64,000 bases of DNA from Botrytis cinerea B05.10 (taxonomy: Eukaryota > Ascomycota > Leotiomycetes > Helotiales > Sclerotiniaceae): NCBI RefSeq assembly GCF_000143535.2, contig NC_037319.1:744001-808000 (forward strand). Direction: 5' to 3'. The first letter of the stretch is position 1, and each line of letters starts with the position of its first letter. The position numbers and the translations under genes are program-made. Below, in pieces: positions 1 through 12,512 of this stretch. The notes below the pieces were generated by a model that worked only from the letters and a program-made list of their open reading frames with translations, ran no database searches and had not been told where the DNA came from.

Positions 1-1137
1 CATCATCATTGTGCTTCTCTCCCTCGTCGATCAAGATAAAAATAAGTATATTGCCAATACAACGATAAATATATGGAGATCAATATTACACACACTTGCT
101 ACTTATTGAGCTCATGGGTGATGAATATACAGTGTACAGAGTATATTTCATCTCTCGGCTATCTCTCCTTCATTTGTCTCCTCGCCTCGTCATTTCCATC
201 CTGTCGAGCCTGTTCACCTGCCCCGAGAACTCGACTGAAGCTACTCATCCGGATACTTACATCCTCTCAATTCGTACACCTTGCTTGTACTTTCTCTCTT
301 CAGCTTAGCAACGATATGACGGGAAGACCAACAGGACCCTGAAATGCCATCTCCCACTGTACCGCCTAGACTTACCAAGACAGGGTCTGATGTACCGATA
401 CGATAAGAAGGACACTTGGTTTGCAGGAACGATAAGACATTCTTCAACCACCAACTCGCAATCGATCCAATCTCGTCGGTCCTTCAATCTCTCGTCCAAT
501 GCAAAAGCAATCATCCAATCCAGAAGCAATCAAATCAATGTTGTTGAATACTGGACCTCGGGAGAACAGCATGTAATCTCGCCCTGCGTCCACTCAGCTA
601 GCATCATTGTTGTCAGGTGGTCAAGCCCTGCGTTTGATAGTTACACTCCGCCGCTGCAAAGGTATGAAGTTGTCTTAATCTATTTTTGAGTACAGCCATG
701 GAATGATATCATCCCTTTACGTTTCGAGTTTGTAATACATAAACGCATGCCAGATAGATTTCGTTGTTGAAGACAGTAGCTTAAATAAGGTGGATCAATC
801 ATATGATCATACACTAAGTATATTTTACATTTCTCATCCCGCCCGTTCTCTTCTCCTTTTCCTCTCCTCTGAGTAACAACCACAATCCACTACTCTGCAG
901 AGTTTCTCATACGAAGAATCTTTGATTGCTAAAATCAAACGGCATACATCTGCAATTGACCTGAGTTAACAGTTTTGAGAAACGGTGCAGCTACGACAAA
1001 CTTTCGCAGATTCTTATCGACTAGCATCTTTGCTATTTTGTACCGCCCACTCGTCGACGTCGACTTATATACGCAGCTCATCGAGCATAGCCAAACACAC
1101 CCACCAGTCTCCAAACATACGCAGATGTTGAATCAAT
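1..1137. other. Intergenic, no gene seen
   Basis: No open frame here shows family resemblance or sensible splice partners. The stretch before the amine oxidase start is pyrimidine/A-rich and could hold its promoter and 5' leader. Nothing else stands out. Confidence 0.6.
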
Positions 1138-2937
1138 ATGTCAACCTTATCCATATCTCCTCTTGGCGCTCTAAATCCAAACGAAATAAACCGGTCATAT
1201 CAAGTAATTACCGCGCCATTGCCAATCCAGAACTCAAAACCTTTGATCTGGTCCACAGGACTTGAGAGTCCCGACAATTATGGCAATGGCGTGAAGAAAG
1301 CCCACGTAATTATCGTGGGTGCCGGTATTTCCGGTTTACGTGCAGCATCAGTCCTACAACGACATGGAGTTGGTGTAACAATCTTGGAAGGACGGCCAGA
1401 TCGCATCGGTGGTCGAATCCACACCAGTCGCAAATCTCCAAACGGGAAAGCTCGAGACATTGGTAAATACACCTGACCTAATAGGCAGAACAATATCTTC
1501 CGTTGTGGGTGGTTGGGACTACGGTCTTGACCACACAATGTGGGTTGTTTATCCTTTCCCCCGGCAAAAGTGTGCTTACTATATATACAGGTGCTGCATG
1601 GATGCATGAAACTTCGCAGAATAAATTGGTTCAGTTGATCAAGAAGCTCGATATCGAGTACTATTATGATGACGGTACACCTCTGTACTTTACCAAAGAG
1701 GGAAGAGCAGGATCTCAATTCAAGGCGAAGAAAGTCGCTGATGAATTTGCTGACTACTGTGAGCACTACTTTGAAACTCATCCTCATGCTTCTGATCGCT
1801 CTGTGAAAGAGTTCATTCATGAATTCGTAGAGAATCATCCTTTGATCACTAACAGTGAACGCAAATGGGCTCCCCAAGCCATTCGTGAGGTAGAGCTTGT
1901 GAGATATCCCAATGCTCCAAATTATAACGCAAAACTAATTTTATAATTGTAGTGGATCGGTACATCCATCGAAGAAGCTTCTTCTAAATACTTGAGCTAC
2001 TTCGTAACCGAGAGAAATTTATACATGAAGGGTGGATATGATAAGATAGTTAATTGGGCTGCCAAACCTCTTCAGAAGGATCCCGAGACAATTAGATTGG
2101 GCGAAATCGTCAAGAACATCCAATGGGGCGAGAGTGATAACTCCATAGTGGTTGAAACATTGAATGGTGACAAAAAGTCCACTTTCAAAGCTGATGCTGT
2201 TGTTGTCACCGCACCTCTTGGTTGTTTGAGAAAGAAGATGATCAACTTTGAGCCATCCCTTCCTGAAGATATTCAGGAGGGTATTGACAGCTTTTCCTAT
2301 GGAGCCCTTGGAAAAGTTTTCGTCGAATTCGAAGAAGTGTTCTGGCCAAAGGACAATGATCAATTTATCTACTACCCGTCCCCTCTTCCAGAGGGTACTC
2401 CAATTGATGAGTGAGCAAAGTCTTTCCCCATATTATCCATTGCTGAGACTAATTTCAAATAGATCTTCGATTTTGTCATATGCCACTGTGACTTCCAATT
2501 GTTGGATCATGTCCGGCACTAAGGAGCTCTGCATCCAAATCGCCGAACCTCTTACCCAGCGTGTCGAAGCCATGACCTCAACTAAGGACATATATGCCTT
2601 TTTTGAGCCACTGTTCAAACTCATGCGTACAGAGCCCTACAAGGATCTTCCCGACCTCCTCAACCTCGAGACCACCCATTGGACCCAAGACCCTCTCGCG
2701 GGATTTGGATCCTATTCCGTCGAGAAAACCGGTGACGAATCCGAGATCTTAATCGAAGCCCTCGAAAATCACAATCGTAGCCGTCTTCAATTCGCCGGTG
2801 AACATTGCACCATCGTCGGAAACGGTTGCGTTCACGGAGCATTCGAGACGGGAGAGGTTGCGGCTAGGAACCTCTTGGAAACACTCGGAGTGGCATATGA
2901 TGGGAATGATACTACGGCCCGCAGTGTCTCCCCTTGA
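1138..2937 (+). CDS. Flavin-containing amine oxidase (polyamine oxidase-like)
   Basis: Four exons: 1138-1462, 1591-1889, 1953-2410, 2463-2937, giving about 518 residues with frame kept across all joins. The N-terminal third has the FAD dinucleotide-binding motif VGAGISGL followed by an acidic residue at the end of the second strand (TILEG) and RIGGRIHT, the RxGGR signature of the flavin monoamine oxidase family. The C-terminus has the second FAD-contacting block around FAGEHCTIVGNGCVHGAFETG. The family oxidises primary or secondary amines, usually polyamines, to aldehydes with release of hydrogen peroxide. There is no SWIRM domain, so it is unlikely to be an LSD1 histone demethylase. No signal peptide or clear peroxisomal tail is visible; the protein ends in a Ser/Pro tail. 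The exact substrate cannot be read from sequence. Confidence 0.88.
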
Positions 2938-4264
2938 GTGTAAGCGTTTCTCGTGTCTAAGAGGTGAGATGAGATGAGAGTGATGACTTGAACTTGCTAC
3001 GTATTCCTTAAATGGCTTTCGTGAGACTCGTTAGTTTTTTGACTTTGTGCGTTTTTGATTTATTTGATCTTTGGTTCTTGCTCTTTTTCATAGTTATATC
3101 ATTGTTGCTACAGTCATTACCGTTATCATAGCTATGGCTATCATATTTGCTATTACCTACACAAATCAACATATACATCGCGATATCACTTGTCCCGCTT
3201 TGCGACAAAAGATTGAATGTGAGTTGGCGCGTCTACTTTGACTTTGTATCTTGAGATTGAGATGCTCAACAGAGTTGGTACTTGCGTCGTTCCGTTTTCA
3301 TAGCATGATTGTCTGCTCGATGTCTTGTTCTCGTATCTCACTTTCACAACACTATGATCGTATGAATGCTCGACTCCGCATTTGGGAAACTTCTTTTGTG
3401 ACCCCGCTATGAAGTAAAATTGTTATATCTCTACCACGCTAGATTTTCCCTTGAGGCCATTCATGCATAGCATTATCATTTCTCCCGCCCAAGACGTAGC
3501 CATCAAATAAGATTTCTGGTCTTCAAATCCGAATCAATCATCTCGCACACTTCACACCAATGCCAATACTTTCCAAACTCCTGTAAAATCTAACATTCAT
3601 AGCGGTACACTTATAACCACCGGTACAAATTTCTGCATGGTACAATGCGATTGATGGATAGAGCGAATTTTAATCGATGATCGATTCCACTGCAGAAATT
3701 TATTTCATACCTCCTTCCTCTTCGGTGAGAGATGAATTTTGAAAAAGAGTAATTATGTTCTGAAATATTAGCGTGCACGTATTACTTCTATATATCGTAG
3801 GGAGCTATTAGGCTGCGGGAAATGAGTTGGAGATGAGTAAGTCTATACTTACTTGTTTGAGAGATGAGGGATGGGATAAGATGAGATGGGATGGGATGGG
3901 ATGGAGTTTACGGGAAAAGAATACAACGTGGTAGATTCATGTTTCATGAAAAGAGAAATATTGATTACTGGATTTGATTTTGTGTTTGCATGGGAGAAGA
4001 GGGCGGGCTATGCAGTTGTAGATGGAGGAGGTGTTGGTTGTTAGGTAGATTTACAGGAGGTTATTGTGTAGTTATCTGTAATAGATTGAATTTTTACATT
4101 GTCTTTCCCTAGGTGATTGATTTATCTCATATACATGCAGGTCTATATATCATATCATTAAATTCATAAGATAAGTACATACATTGATAAGTACATACCT
4201 TCCAATTATCTTTATTCTCCATCCACTTCTCTCAAATTCTCTTCAAGACCTTGTTCGTAGATAT
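2938..4264. other. Intergenic with a short GATGG-type repeat
   Basis: This holds the 3' regions of two convergent genes (amine oxidase on plus, sedolisin on minus). No coding frame with recognisable content was found. The only structure is the simple repeat listed separately. Confidence 0.6.
3864..3905. repeat. Imperfect GATGG/GATGA microsatellite
   Basis: About 42 bases built from 5-base units GATGG with variants GATGA and GATAA, ending in four near-perfect GGGAT/GATGG units. It is a simple sequence repeat in an intergenic region and is probably length-variable between strains. Confidence 0.7.
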
Positions 4265-6445
4265 CTAAGGCAATTCCAAAAACAACTTCAACAACTTAGG
4301 ATAATTTGGGGTTCCCAATCCGGTCGCTGGGTCCCATCCCTCTACCGCTGCAAATCCCTCTGTTCCACACCCAACGTTTGTTCCGTTAACTATATCATTC
4401 ATCGCTCCTGGGTTTTTATAAAGGGTTGGGTTGACGAATCCAATTGGACCCTTGCCCTTTGCGAATCTCTCTTCGTTGATCAACGTAAAGACCGATGCGA
4501 AAAGTGGAGATGCAAGACTCGAGCCATACCAATGGTAATCGAGACCACTGGTGTACGCTCTAAATTCTGCGCCGTTGGCGGCAATATCTGGGTAACCACG
4601 TCCGATACGGTTGTAGATACCCTTTGTTGTGTTGACGTCGACTTCGAGTTCCGAGTAATATGGATATGTGAGTTTAGCCGTTTTGAAGTATTTTTCTACT
4701 GCATGTTTTTGGTAGGATGGGATGGGGAAATAGTTGGAGAAACCGCCTGCGCTGGTAAAGTTTGAGGCGCTACCACCGAGATCGACGTGCATGACGGATT
4801 CGGCATCGTTGACAGTTTGGTCGGCGTAGAGCATGGTTCCGCCTACAGAAGTGATATATGGGCAGTTGCCTGGGTATTGGGGGTTGAAGATTGTGCCTTC
4901 GGGGCCCAGACATCCATTTGCATCCCCATCCCCAGGGAAGGAAGCGACTCCATAATCACCGGATGCAGTAAGAATCGAGTGGCCTTGAAGACCGAGTTTC
5001 ATAAATTCGTTGCATTGACGTTTTGTATAGGCAATTGGAAGATCGGCTTCGGCTTGCCCATAGGATGCGGAAATGACCTTAGTAGGTTTGAAGATTCCGC
5101 ATTGGCGTGTTCCGTTGTATCCACCAGGTTGGGGATTAGGATAAATTGGGTCGATTGATGGGTTGTCTCCAGTTTCTCCATATGCACTATAGCTGCAGTA
5201 GGACTAGAATAAGATTAGCGATGGTTTCATTGTAGAAGTTGGACAACTTACTCCGTCAAGTGCATCGAGGAAGGTATTGAACAAGTTGGTTGTGGCAACC
5301 TCTTCTGGTTCGTAGATTTGATCGTCCACTTGGTAGAGGGTGACAGTCTGGGGATAGAGAAGAGCAAATGCCATATCAATATCGATGTCAGACTCGCCTC
5401 CATTTAGTTCACTGTAGTCCGGTACGGAGAAATTCGCACCATCAATCAGTGCCGGAATTGGGTAGGTTCCTTGTGGAACCCAAGGAGCGTACTCAGCATA
5501 AAAGAGATCGAGATCTGACTTGGCAAAGTAATCTCCTTGCTCGTATAATCCGAGGGAGTTACCTGAAGCATTCAGGGTGGCAGTGGGGATTTTGTACATG
5601 GCCTTGATACAAGTGGGTGTCATATTTGAACCACAACCTTGAAGGTCACTTGAAAGGTTGGCAGCTGAAGGCGGTGTCCATTCGTAGGTCTGTGAAGGTG
5701 GACTGGTCTTTGCAAGGCGATTCTTTCTCTTGGAAAGGTAAGGTGTAGATCTCTTCGTTTTCACGCTCCTCTTCTTGACGGGTGAAAGCTTGACACCAGG
5801 CGTGATGTAATCAATGTGTGGTACTAGATGCTCTGGAAGATGATATCTTGAAGTCGAGTTAGTAAAGAAAATATTTCAAATGTATAATGGACAATCGTAC
5901 TCATCACATCCGACTCGAACACTTGAACTAAGCTTATGTTCGTGTTCGTGAAACTCGGCTTTAAGTAATCGTTCGGCTTCTTCGACTGAAGCATCAAATG
6001 CTAACCACCCTTTATTTTCATAATGAGAGATTCGAGAATCATGGATTCCGGACGAAGCAAGCCAAGCTTTGACCGACTTGAGAGTTTCTTCCGGAGGAGC
6101 GAACTTGTCGTGAACTTCTTTTGGGGACCAATATTTACCATAATTGGCAGATTCTGGATCAGAACTAAAAGTTATTAGCATCGATTGGTTCAATTGAATC
6201 TATTTCTTCAAGGCAAAATAACCGGAAACTTACAGCTCCATAAGATATTCGTAGCCATTGTCAAGATTGGTTTGGGTCAAACCAATTCTCATTGGCACAA
6301 TTGCACTTCCTTCCAATCGGGAACCCTTCACCCAATCCGATGGTGGTGCATTTCGCTTTTCGTGCACCACATGCTTAACGGAGGAGGGGGCCGCATTTGC
6401 AATTGCTGCAATGGCAAGAGATACAACAGATACTGGCACCAACAT
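4265..6445 (-). CDS. Secreted sedolisin-family (S53) tripeptidyl peptidase
   Basis: Minus strand, four exons: 6445-6234, 6164-5901, 5846-5252, 5203-4265, about 669 residues. It begins with a signal peptide (MLVPVSVVSLAIAAIANA) followed by a pro-domain of the kind that keeps S53 peptidases inactive until acid activation. The pro-domain ends in a linker with dibasic KKR sites. The catalytic domain shows the E-x3-D pair at Glu310 and Asp314 (GGESDIDIDMA) and the nucleophile Ser586 in YGSSLASP, which corresponds to the family's SGTSxxxP. The C-terminal block GWDPATGLGTPNYPKLL is the calcium-binding region of the family. Intron 1 contains a textbook TGCTAATAAC branch site. It probably acts outside the cell on peptides at low pH; tripeptidyl specificity is inferred from family. 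Confidence 0.92.
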
Positions 6446-7771
6446 CTTGAAGTCTTGAAAGAGAAGACAGAAGCGTGAAGAGCATCATGGTGGAAGAGCG
6501 GGAAATGGCCCTTTTAACCTGTCTGTTGATCGACCACTTGGTCGTATAACTTTGAGATGGAGTCTCATTGTACATGATAACATGCAGCACCTCCTGCAGC
6601 TTCCCATGTTCGATATCGGATAAGAATGATAGTGATGGATATCGTATATTGTGCCGATGTCTAATCAGGAAGGTAGTAGAGCGGGGAAATCATGGATCCC
6701 CATCTTTGCTACCACCTTGTCAAAGCATGATTGGCGGGATTGAACTTATTGTACCTGAATGAAAAGCTTATCATTTTAATGGAGAAGGGATGTGGCCCTG
6801 CACTGAAGCTTTCCTGCAGTAGCTGGGCCAAGATGCTAGAAAAGCTTTCATTCTCCGAAGCTTGATCTTTGCCGTGTACCGATTTAAATTACATGATTCT
6901 TGGCTGTAAGCAGACACAAAGGTGTAACGGCAATGGTAAGATCAGGATGTTCGTGATATGGCCGCGCGTCATCATCATGATAGTTGAGATGATAATCCTC
7001 TGCGTAAAGCTCACCAACTTGGAACAAGATACTGAGAGGAGTCCTGCGAGAGTTACTTTGAACCAAATGAAGTGACGTCTTTCCTCGCCGTACGTAGCGA
7101 GCCTACTGTGAGAGCAGCAACTGATTTGCGATGAGACCACCAGCAGGGAATGGGTTCGAGCATAAGTCTTGTCACTCTCTTCATAACTCTAGATAGCAAA
7201 ACCTATCGCTTCTTGTCTATCGTTCAATCCAGGCATTTAACATTCGGAGCGAATATTTGACCGTCCCACGAGTTGAAAACACTTGGAAACACCAACACTC
7301 TATCGTCCGAAGCAGAACAACACCAAAACAATAATGTTGGACGGAACGTTCTTGAGCCACAGCCACAGCCACAGCCACAACCACACGCGAATAAAAGTCG
7401 CTAGCACCCTGTCCGCAGATCGTGTAAGGTTAGTGACTTGCGCACACCAGAAGGAAATCAATCCCAATGCTACTGTTGGATTGAAACATGCATTGGTGTC
7501 TTCCTCTCTTTTGACGGGTAAAGATTTGAGGAGAGGGTGATGTTTCTTTGCATTCTCAGGTCTCGAGACATCTGGACCGTCTCAAGAAAAGTTCCAAGTG
7601 AAATATCGCGAAAGTTGCGGAATTCCACTCGTAAATACGGGTGAGAACGGAACAACGAAGACGTCGTGAGTCAATGTTTTTCTTGTACTATATGTCAGGA
7701 ATCTGTATAAAAAAGACATCCGACCTTTATCATTATAGAGTATCAACTCTCGAGAAAGAAAAATAAGATAG
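6446..7771. other. Intergenic, no convincing gene
   Basis: Short frames are present but none has an initiator context, splice partners or family features. It contains the sedolisin promoter (minus) on its left and probably the promoter of the 7772 gene on its right. A CCACAG repeat lies at 7355-7386. Confidence 0.55.
7355..7386. repeat. CCACAG hexamer repeat
   Basis: Four consecutive AGCCAC units followed by a degenerate ACCACAC unit. Inside an 85-codon frame it would encode alternating Ser-His, but that frame has no other support. Confidence 0.6.
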
Positions 7772-8565
7772 ATGCCTCTTTCCATGTTGTCTGTTTCGAA
7801 ATTGCTTGTGCCTACAACTGTTGCGGGGTTGGGTATGATTTTATATCTTCAAGATCACCCGTTGTCGACCGCAAAGACGGCCACAATAACATCATATCAA
7901 CAATTATCACCCTCATTTGCCAGGAGCTCGCAATCGTTCTCTTCGATAATTAACCCCAGGAACCATATCAATATTGCAGATTCTTACAAAATTTGGTTAT
8001 CTAAAGCCGACATTCGAAATAGGAGTGACGAAGAAATCTTGGCAACATTTACCCACGGATTCTTCGCAGGTTGGGTTTTTACCCCCGAAAGATATCTCAT
8101 AGCATCATTGAGATCTCTGGGTATGAAGTTTATACCTTGTGGGTATTCAAGTCAGTATTGTTTGCAATCTTCTATCAAGGATACTGCTCAAAAGAAGACA
8201 CAGGAATGTCTCCAGGACCAATATTAGAGTTAGAGTCATTATCCGACAAAACACTACCCCCAAAAGGCTCGCTTCTTTTTGGCGGTAATTTTATGGTTCT
8301 ATTTACCAAGACCGATGGCGATACACGTCGAAATTCTCCCAGTTGCGTTGAGATTGGATATGGAGATGACCGGAAGCAATTTTCGGGGATGCATAGTTTT
8401 GAGCTCATTCATGAAAGGGATGGAGCGATAATTTGGTATTCCAGTGTATCATGCAACCCAACCGTTAACAAGAGACCATTTCCAGATTGGGTATTTACTT
8501 TCCATAGATGGTACGCAAGAACCTTGTTTCGGGATGGAGTTGCGGCAATTTTGGCGACAGAATGA
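7772..8565 (+). CDS. Unknown protein with N-terminal hydrophobic segment
   Basis: Two exons are needed because the reading frame changes in the middle. Exon 1 is 7772-8120; the best second exon is 8180-8565 (59-nt intron, GTATGA donor), and an acceptor at 8203 also keeps frame. The product is about 245 residues. The N-terminus has a hydrophobic stretch (residues ~8-25) that could be a signal anchor. A central block, FTHGFFAGWVFTPERYLIASL, is the kind of motif seen in small conserved fungal proteins of unknown function. The C-terminal half is rich in aromatic residues and ends with HRWYARTLFRDGVAAIL. I cannot assign an activity. The intron boundary is uncertain, but continuity of charged/aromatic pattern in both halves supports one gene. 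Confidence 0.6.
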
Positions 8566-8996
8566 ATGGAAGGGTATCAATTGCAAACAGTACCTGGTAT
8601 GCAAGAAAGGGAAGGGACAACCCACCAGCATGTATTAGTCCTGCAAGCCTCATCAGATCCACGATATATCTATTGTTTAGGCAGTCACTCTTCAATCTCA
8701 ATCACATGAGGAATCTTCTCCTCTTTCCTCTCAGCAAGCACGAGATCATACCGTATTGCACAACACAAGAAAACTGCAAGGGCGATCTTATTCACCGCGA
8801 TAGACTTCTTATTTGTACAAAGTCTTATACACACATCATCTCCCTTTCAAGCCCTATATAAAATCCTTATGACACCCTATGTATACTGGATAGTTAAGTC
8901 ATTTTTATATATCATTCACAAAATCACTCGAACCCAACCTAATCATACACCTAACCAAACATCATCATCCTCTCAGAGAAAGCAATCATCAAAATT
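8566..8996 (+). promoter_or_regulatory. Promoter region of the calpain-like gene with TATA-like box
   Basis: A TATATAAA element lies at 8855-8862, about 135 bases before the start codon at 8997. It is followed by a pyrimidine- and A-rich leader with AACCAAACATC-type sequence just before ATG, typical of filamentous fungal 5' leaders. Transcription start is not demonstrated. Confidence 0.45.
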
Positions 8997-11556
8997 ATGA
9001 CAATAAAAACTTCAACCTCATTCACCCAAAAGGCCCTCGATTCGTTCTGGAGTGATAAGCTCTCATCTGATCAAAAAATCACTGGACGTAAGCTTGATGA
9101 GGTCTCATTAAAATGTTTTTTTTTAAAAAAAAAAATACATATATATATAAAAAACATTCATTTTTCACTAATTGACCACTTTCAGTGCCCAATGTTCTTC
9201 CTAAAAACATCTTCGAACGTCTGATCGGCGAAACCAATCTAAGAAGTACAGTGTCTGGATGTGGAATCAATACTTCATACGATGCAGCTGTGAAACAATG
9301 CGAAGCCAAGGTGGCAGCAATTGTAGCAGAATGCCAACGCAACAACACCAAATACAGTGACAATGAATTTAACCTCGATGATATGGAGTATTGTATCAGA
9401 CCTCTCACAATTACGGAATCAGACACAGTGATTGGAGGAGAGCGTACAAAATTGAGGTCTTCGAAGAAGTCCATGACTACGCGGACAGTAAATACACGAA
9501 CAGGAACCACGAAGCTGACTGCGACTAAAGTGCGAGAGCCTGCTTGTGCAAAGAGAATAAATGAGATTTTCGATGCCCCGCAATTCTTTACTGGTCATGA
9601 ACCTCATTTACAAGATATACGACAGGGATCAGAAGGAGATTGTTGGTTCCTATCTTCTTTAGGATGTCTCGCTGTGGACGAAGCACATCCACAACTCATC
9701 AACAAACTTTGTCCGAAAAGAGCACGAAATGAGAAAATTGGAGTTTATGGATTTGTGTTCTATCGTGATGGAGAGTGGGTGTCAGAGATCGTTGACGATA
9801 AACTATACCTTACCAATCCCGATTACGATGATTGCGATGATGATAGAAGATCTGTGTGGGATCGTTCTCATGGAAGACTTGACCCGGAAGCTTCTCGCGC
9901 TGACTACAAGAAGACTTTTCAAACCGGCTCGGATGCACTGTTTTTTGGTTCTTGTGCTGATCCAAACGAAACTTGGGTACCACTAATAGAGAAGGCGTTT
10001 GCCAAAATCCATGGCGATTATGATTCAATCTGTGGGGGTTGGCCCGGGTGAGTGCCACTGCACTACAATTATTCCAGATGTATGAAACTGATCAACTGCT
10101 AGTGAGGGTGTCGAAGATCTTACCGGTGGTGTTACTACCGAATTTATTACTGCTGACATTCTTGATAAAGATTCATTCTGGACCGAAGGTCTTTTGAAAG
10201 TCGGCAAAGATTTTATTTTCAATGCCAGTACAAGAGATTATAATCATCCTGATCCAGATCAACTTGGAAGACAAGGTATCGAAGATGACCATGCTTACTC
10301 TGTTCTTCGAGCAGTTGAATATTACGGAAATCGTCTTTGCCTCGTGAAAAATCCTTGGGGTGAGACTGAATGGAATGGTCCATGGTCAGATGGATCCAAA
10401 GAATGGACACCAGAAGCACTCCATATACTCAATCATAAGTTTGGAAATGAAGGTATCTTCTGGATGCCTTACGAAGATTTTCTCAATCGATACGATGAAA
10501 TATGGAGAACGAGAATCTTCCATTGTGATTGGTTCAATTGGCATGTTGCCCAACATTGGACTACTGTCAATGTACCTTGGTCCGGAGAGTGAGTGGTCCA
10601 ACTATTTTATTTAGCTCCTCCTGGCCTTCCGTATATCTTCATGCTGACTCTCTAGTTACAATGAAACCTCATTTCATTTTGATATTCCAGTTCCAACCAC
10701 AGCAGTGATCGTTCTCTCACAACTTGATGCTCGTTACTTTGGCGGTCTTACAGGTCAACATACTTACCACCTCTCTTTCCACCTCCATGTACCAGGTCAA
10801 AATTCCCATGTAGTTCGCGGCTACTCCAGTGGTGATCGTTCTGCTACAACTGAAATTTTCCTCGAGGCAGGTGCTTATGAAGTCTTTCTTCAAATAACCG
10901 GATATCGCGATGATACACTTCCGAAGATTGAAGATGTTGTCAGATATAATTGGCTTGATAGAAGAGATAAACTGATTCAAATTGGGTTGAAGCATGATAT
11001 GGCCTATCTTAAAGGTGTGGTTCAAGAGGACATTCAGAAGAAGGATAAGAGGACATCTCTCACTACGCCAGTTACTCTTACCACGCCTTCTACATTTACA
11101 CCTCCTACGACTCCACCCTCAACGCCCGCTCCTCCCATTCCCAAAGATGCAGCAGGTATGACCAAAGATTCTTGGAATGCCTCGTGTGTTGTAGGTCTCA
11201 AGATCTACACAAATCATACAATAGCATTGATTGGACTAGGAAAGGCAGCGGATGCAGTGAAGGTTGAAATTAGTCCAGATTTGGCAAAGAAGGATCATGG
11301 TATTCGTAAGCTTTTCTATATGTTTGACGATACGTTTTCGAGTAACTTACGAAAGGTCAAGATCAAGACGAAAAAGAAAACTTTTCGGATTAAGTGGAAA
11401 TTCAAGGATGAGGGGTGGAGGGAAGAGATATTGTTGGGTTGTGGGAGAAAAGGATTGTGGGACGGAAAGGTAGGAGCAGAAAAGCAGAGAAAGAAAGAAA
11501 AAAGAAGGGAGAAGAGGAGAAGGACGTCGAGAGAGCCGACGGAGCAAATTGATTGA
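8997..11556 (+). CDS. Calpain-like cysteine protease (C2 family)
   Basis: Four exons: 8997-9087, 9186-10047, 10103-10588, 10656-11556, about 779 residues. The papain-fold catalytic triad is intact: Cys183 in EGDCWFLS, His381 in DDHAYSV and Asn401 in VKNPWG. Regions between these (GVYGFVFYRDGEWVSEIVDD) match the calpain protease core. A C2-like/beta-sandwich region follows (about residues 480-590), then a Thr/Pro-rich linker, another beta-rich segment and a very basic Lys/Arg tail. There are no EF-hands and no MIT domain, so it is not a PalB/Rim13-type pH-signalling calpain by architecture. The family cleaves cytosolic proteins in a limited, calcium-linked way; here the calcium requirement is unknown. 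The first intron contains a run of T and A. The 3' end could have a further exon, since the last ~50 codons are low-complexity. Confidence 0.9.
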
Positions 11557-12326
11557 GAGGGTTAGTGCTTCTCTAGTTAAGCTGATGAGAGAATTAAACT
11601 TGCTTACGCTAGAGTTTGAGAGCTTCATCAGAAAAGAAATGACATCCAATCTTGACAGTGACCTGAAAATCCACTTTGACGAAACAGATCTGTGGCCGGC
11701 AGCAAAATTCATAACCAAGATCTCATCAACGCCAACAAGCTTACGTACTGCTGATAAGTGCTAGTGTACAAAGATTAATTGAATCTTTGACATCCAAGAC
11801 TGATTTTCAAAACATGTCCACAGTATGCGCAGAGATTTTGTATTTATACCTGTTTTGATCACGTGATATTTCATCACGCTTGACCCTACCTAAGCACACA
11901 CATAGAGTAGCTCATCCTCTTCTATGAAAGGGGCAGACAGATTATAATACGTCTACCACTACATGCTTATTTTATATACACACCACCTTACTAAATCTCT
12001 CCAGCAATACCACCTACTACTAACTGAGGATTTATGAGACCGGCCGTCTCGACTGGACCAGGCCGCCCAAGAAAATGTCTCCAGAATTACTAGGTAACAT
12101 GATATATACTCTCAAATAGTGGAAGCCTAATGTTAAAAACTTATTCTTTGAAAGGTTTTTAAAGTATATAAAAGGCTGAGGTTTGTCGATCGTTGTTATA
12201 TTATTTCATATCAATCACTTTATATTTCACACACTTCACATTCAACGATTAACACATTGTTCGCGTATACGTACCAGATTGATATCTTTTCAAATTTTAC
12301 ATCAATTGCACGAATTCATTTTCAAG
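11557..12326 (+). promoter_or_regulatory. Intergenic; TATA-like box for the small gene at 12327
   Basis: A good TATATAAAAG element is at 12165-12174, about 150 bases before the ATG at 12327. It is followed by a C/A/T-rich leader. The rest of the interval has no supported gene, although a 71-codon frame starts at 11549. Confidence 0.45.
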
Positions 12327-12512
12327 ATGCCAGAAAATACGACGCCAAAAAAGAATGCAGGATCGGGCCATAAACCCGCTTCTTCTTCTCCTCCTGGTGC
12401 TCCGAAGAAGCAGAGGGCCGGTCCAGATAACTATATTGAGCATAAAGCATCTAGAGATTCATCTCCATCAGCACCTACATCTACAGGTAGCCAAAGAAAG
12501 GATAAAAAATAG
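12327..12512 (+). CDS. Small basic Ser/Pro-rich protein, unknown
   Basis: A single 61-residue frame beginning MPENTTPKKNAG. It is rich in Lys, Ser and Pro and ends SQRKDKK. It looks intrinsically disordered, with no signal peptide or membrane segment. Support is indirect: a strong TATA-like box at 12165, a leader of typical fungal composition, and an A at -3 before ATG (CAAGATG). The same frame is open further upstream but with no ATG. It may be a genuine small protein or the first exon of a larger one; I see no clear downstream exon. Confidence 0.4.
   Translation: MPENTTPKKNAGSGHKPASSSPPGAPKKQRAGPDNYIEHKASRDSSPSAPTSTGSQRKDKK

Noticed and set aside
7283..7540. 85-codon frame containing the CCACAG repeat
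   Set aside because: Content is mostly the hexamer repeat (Ser-His) and has no other support.
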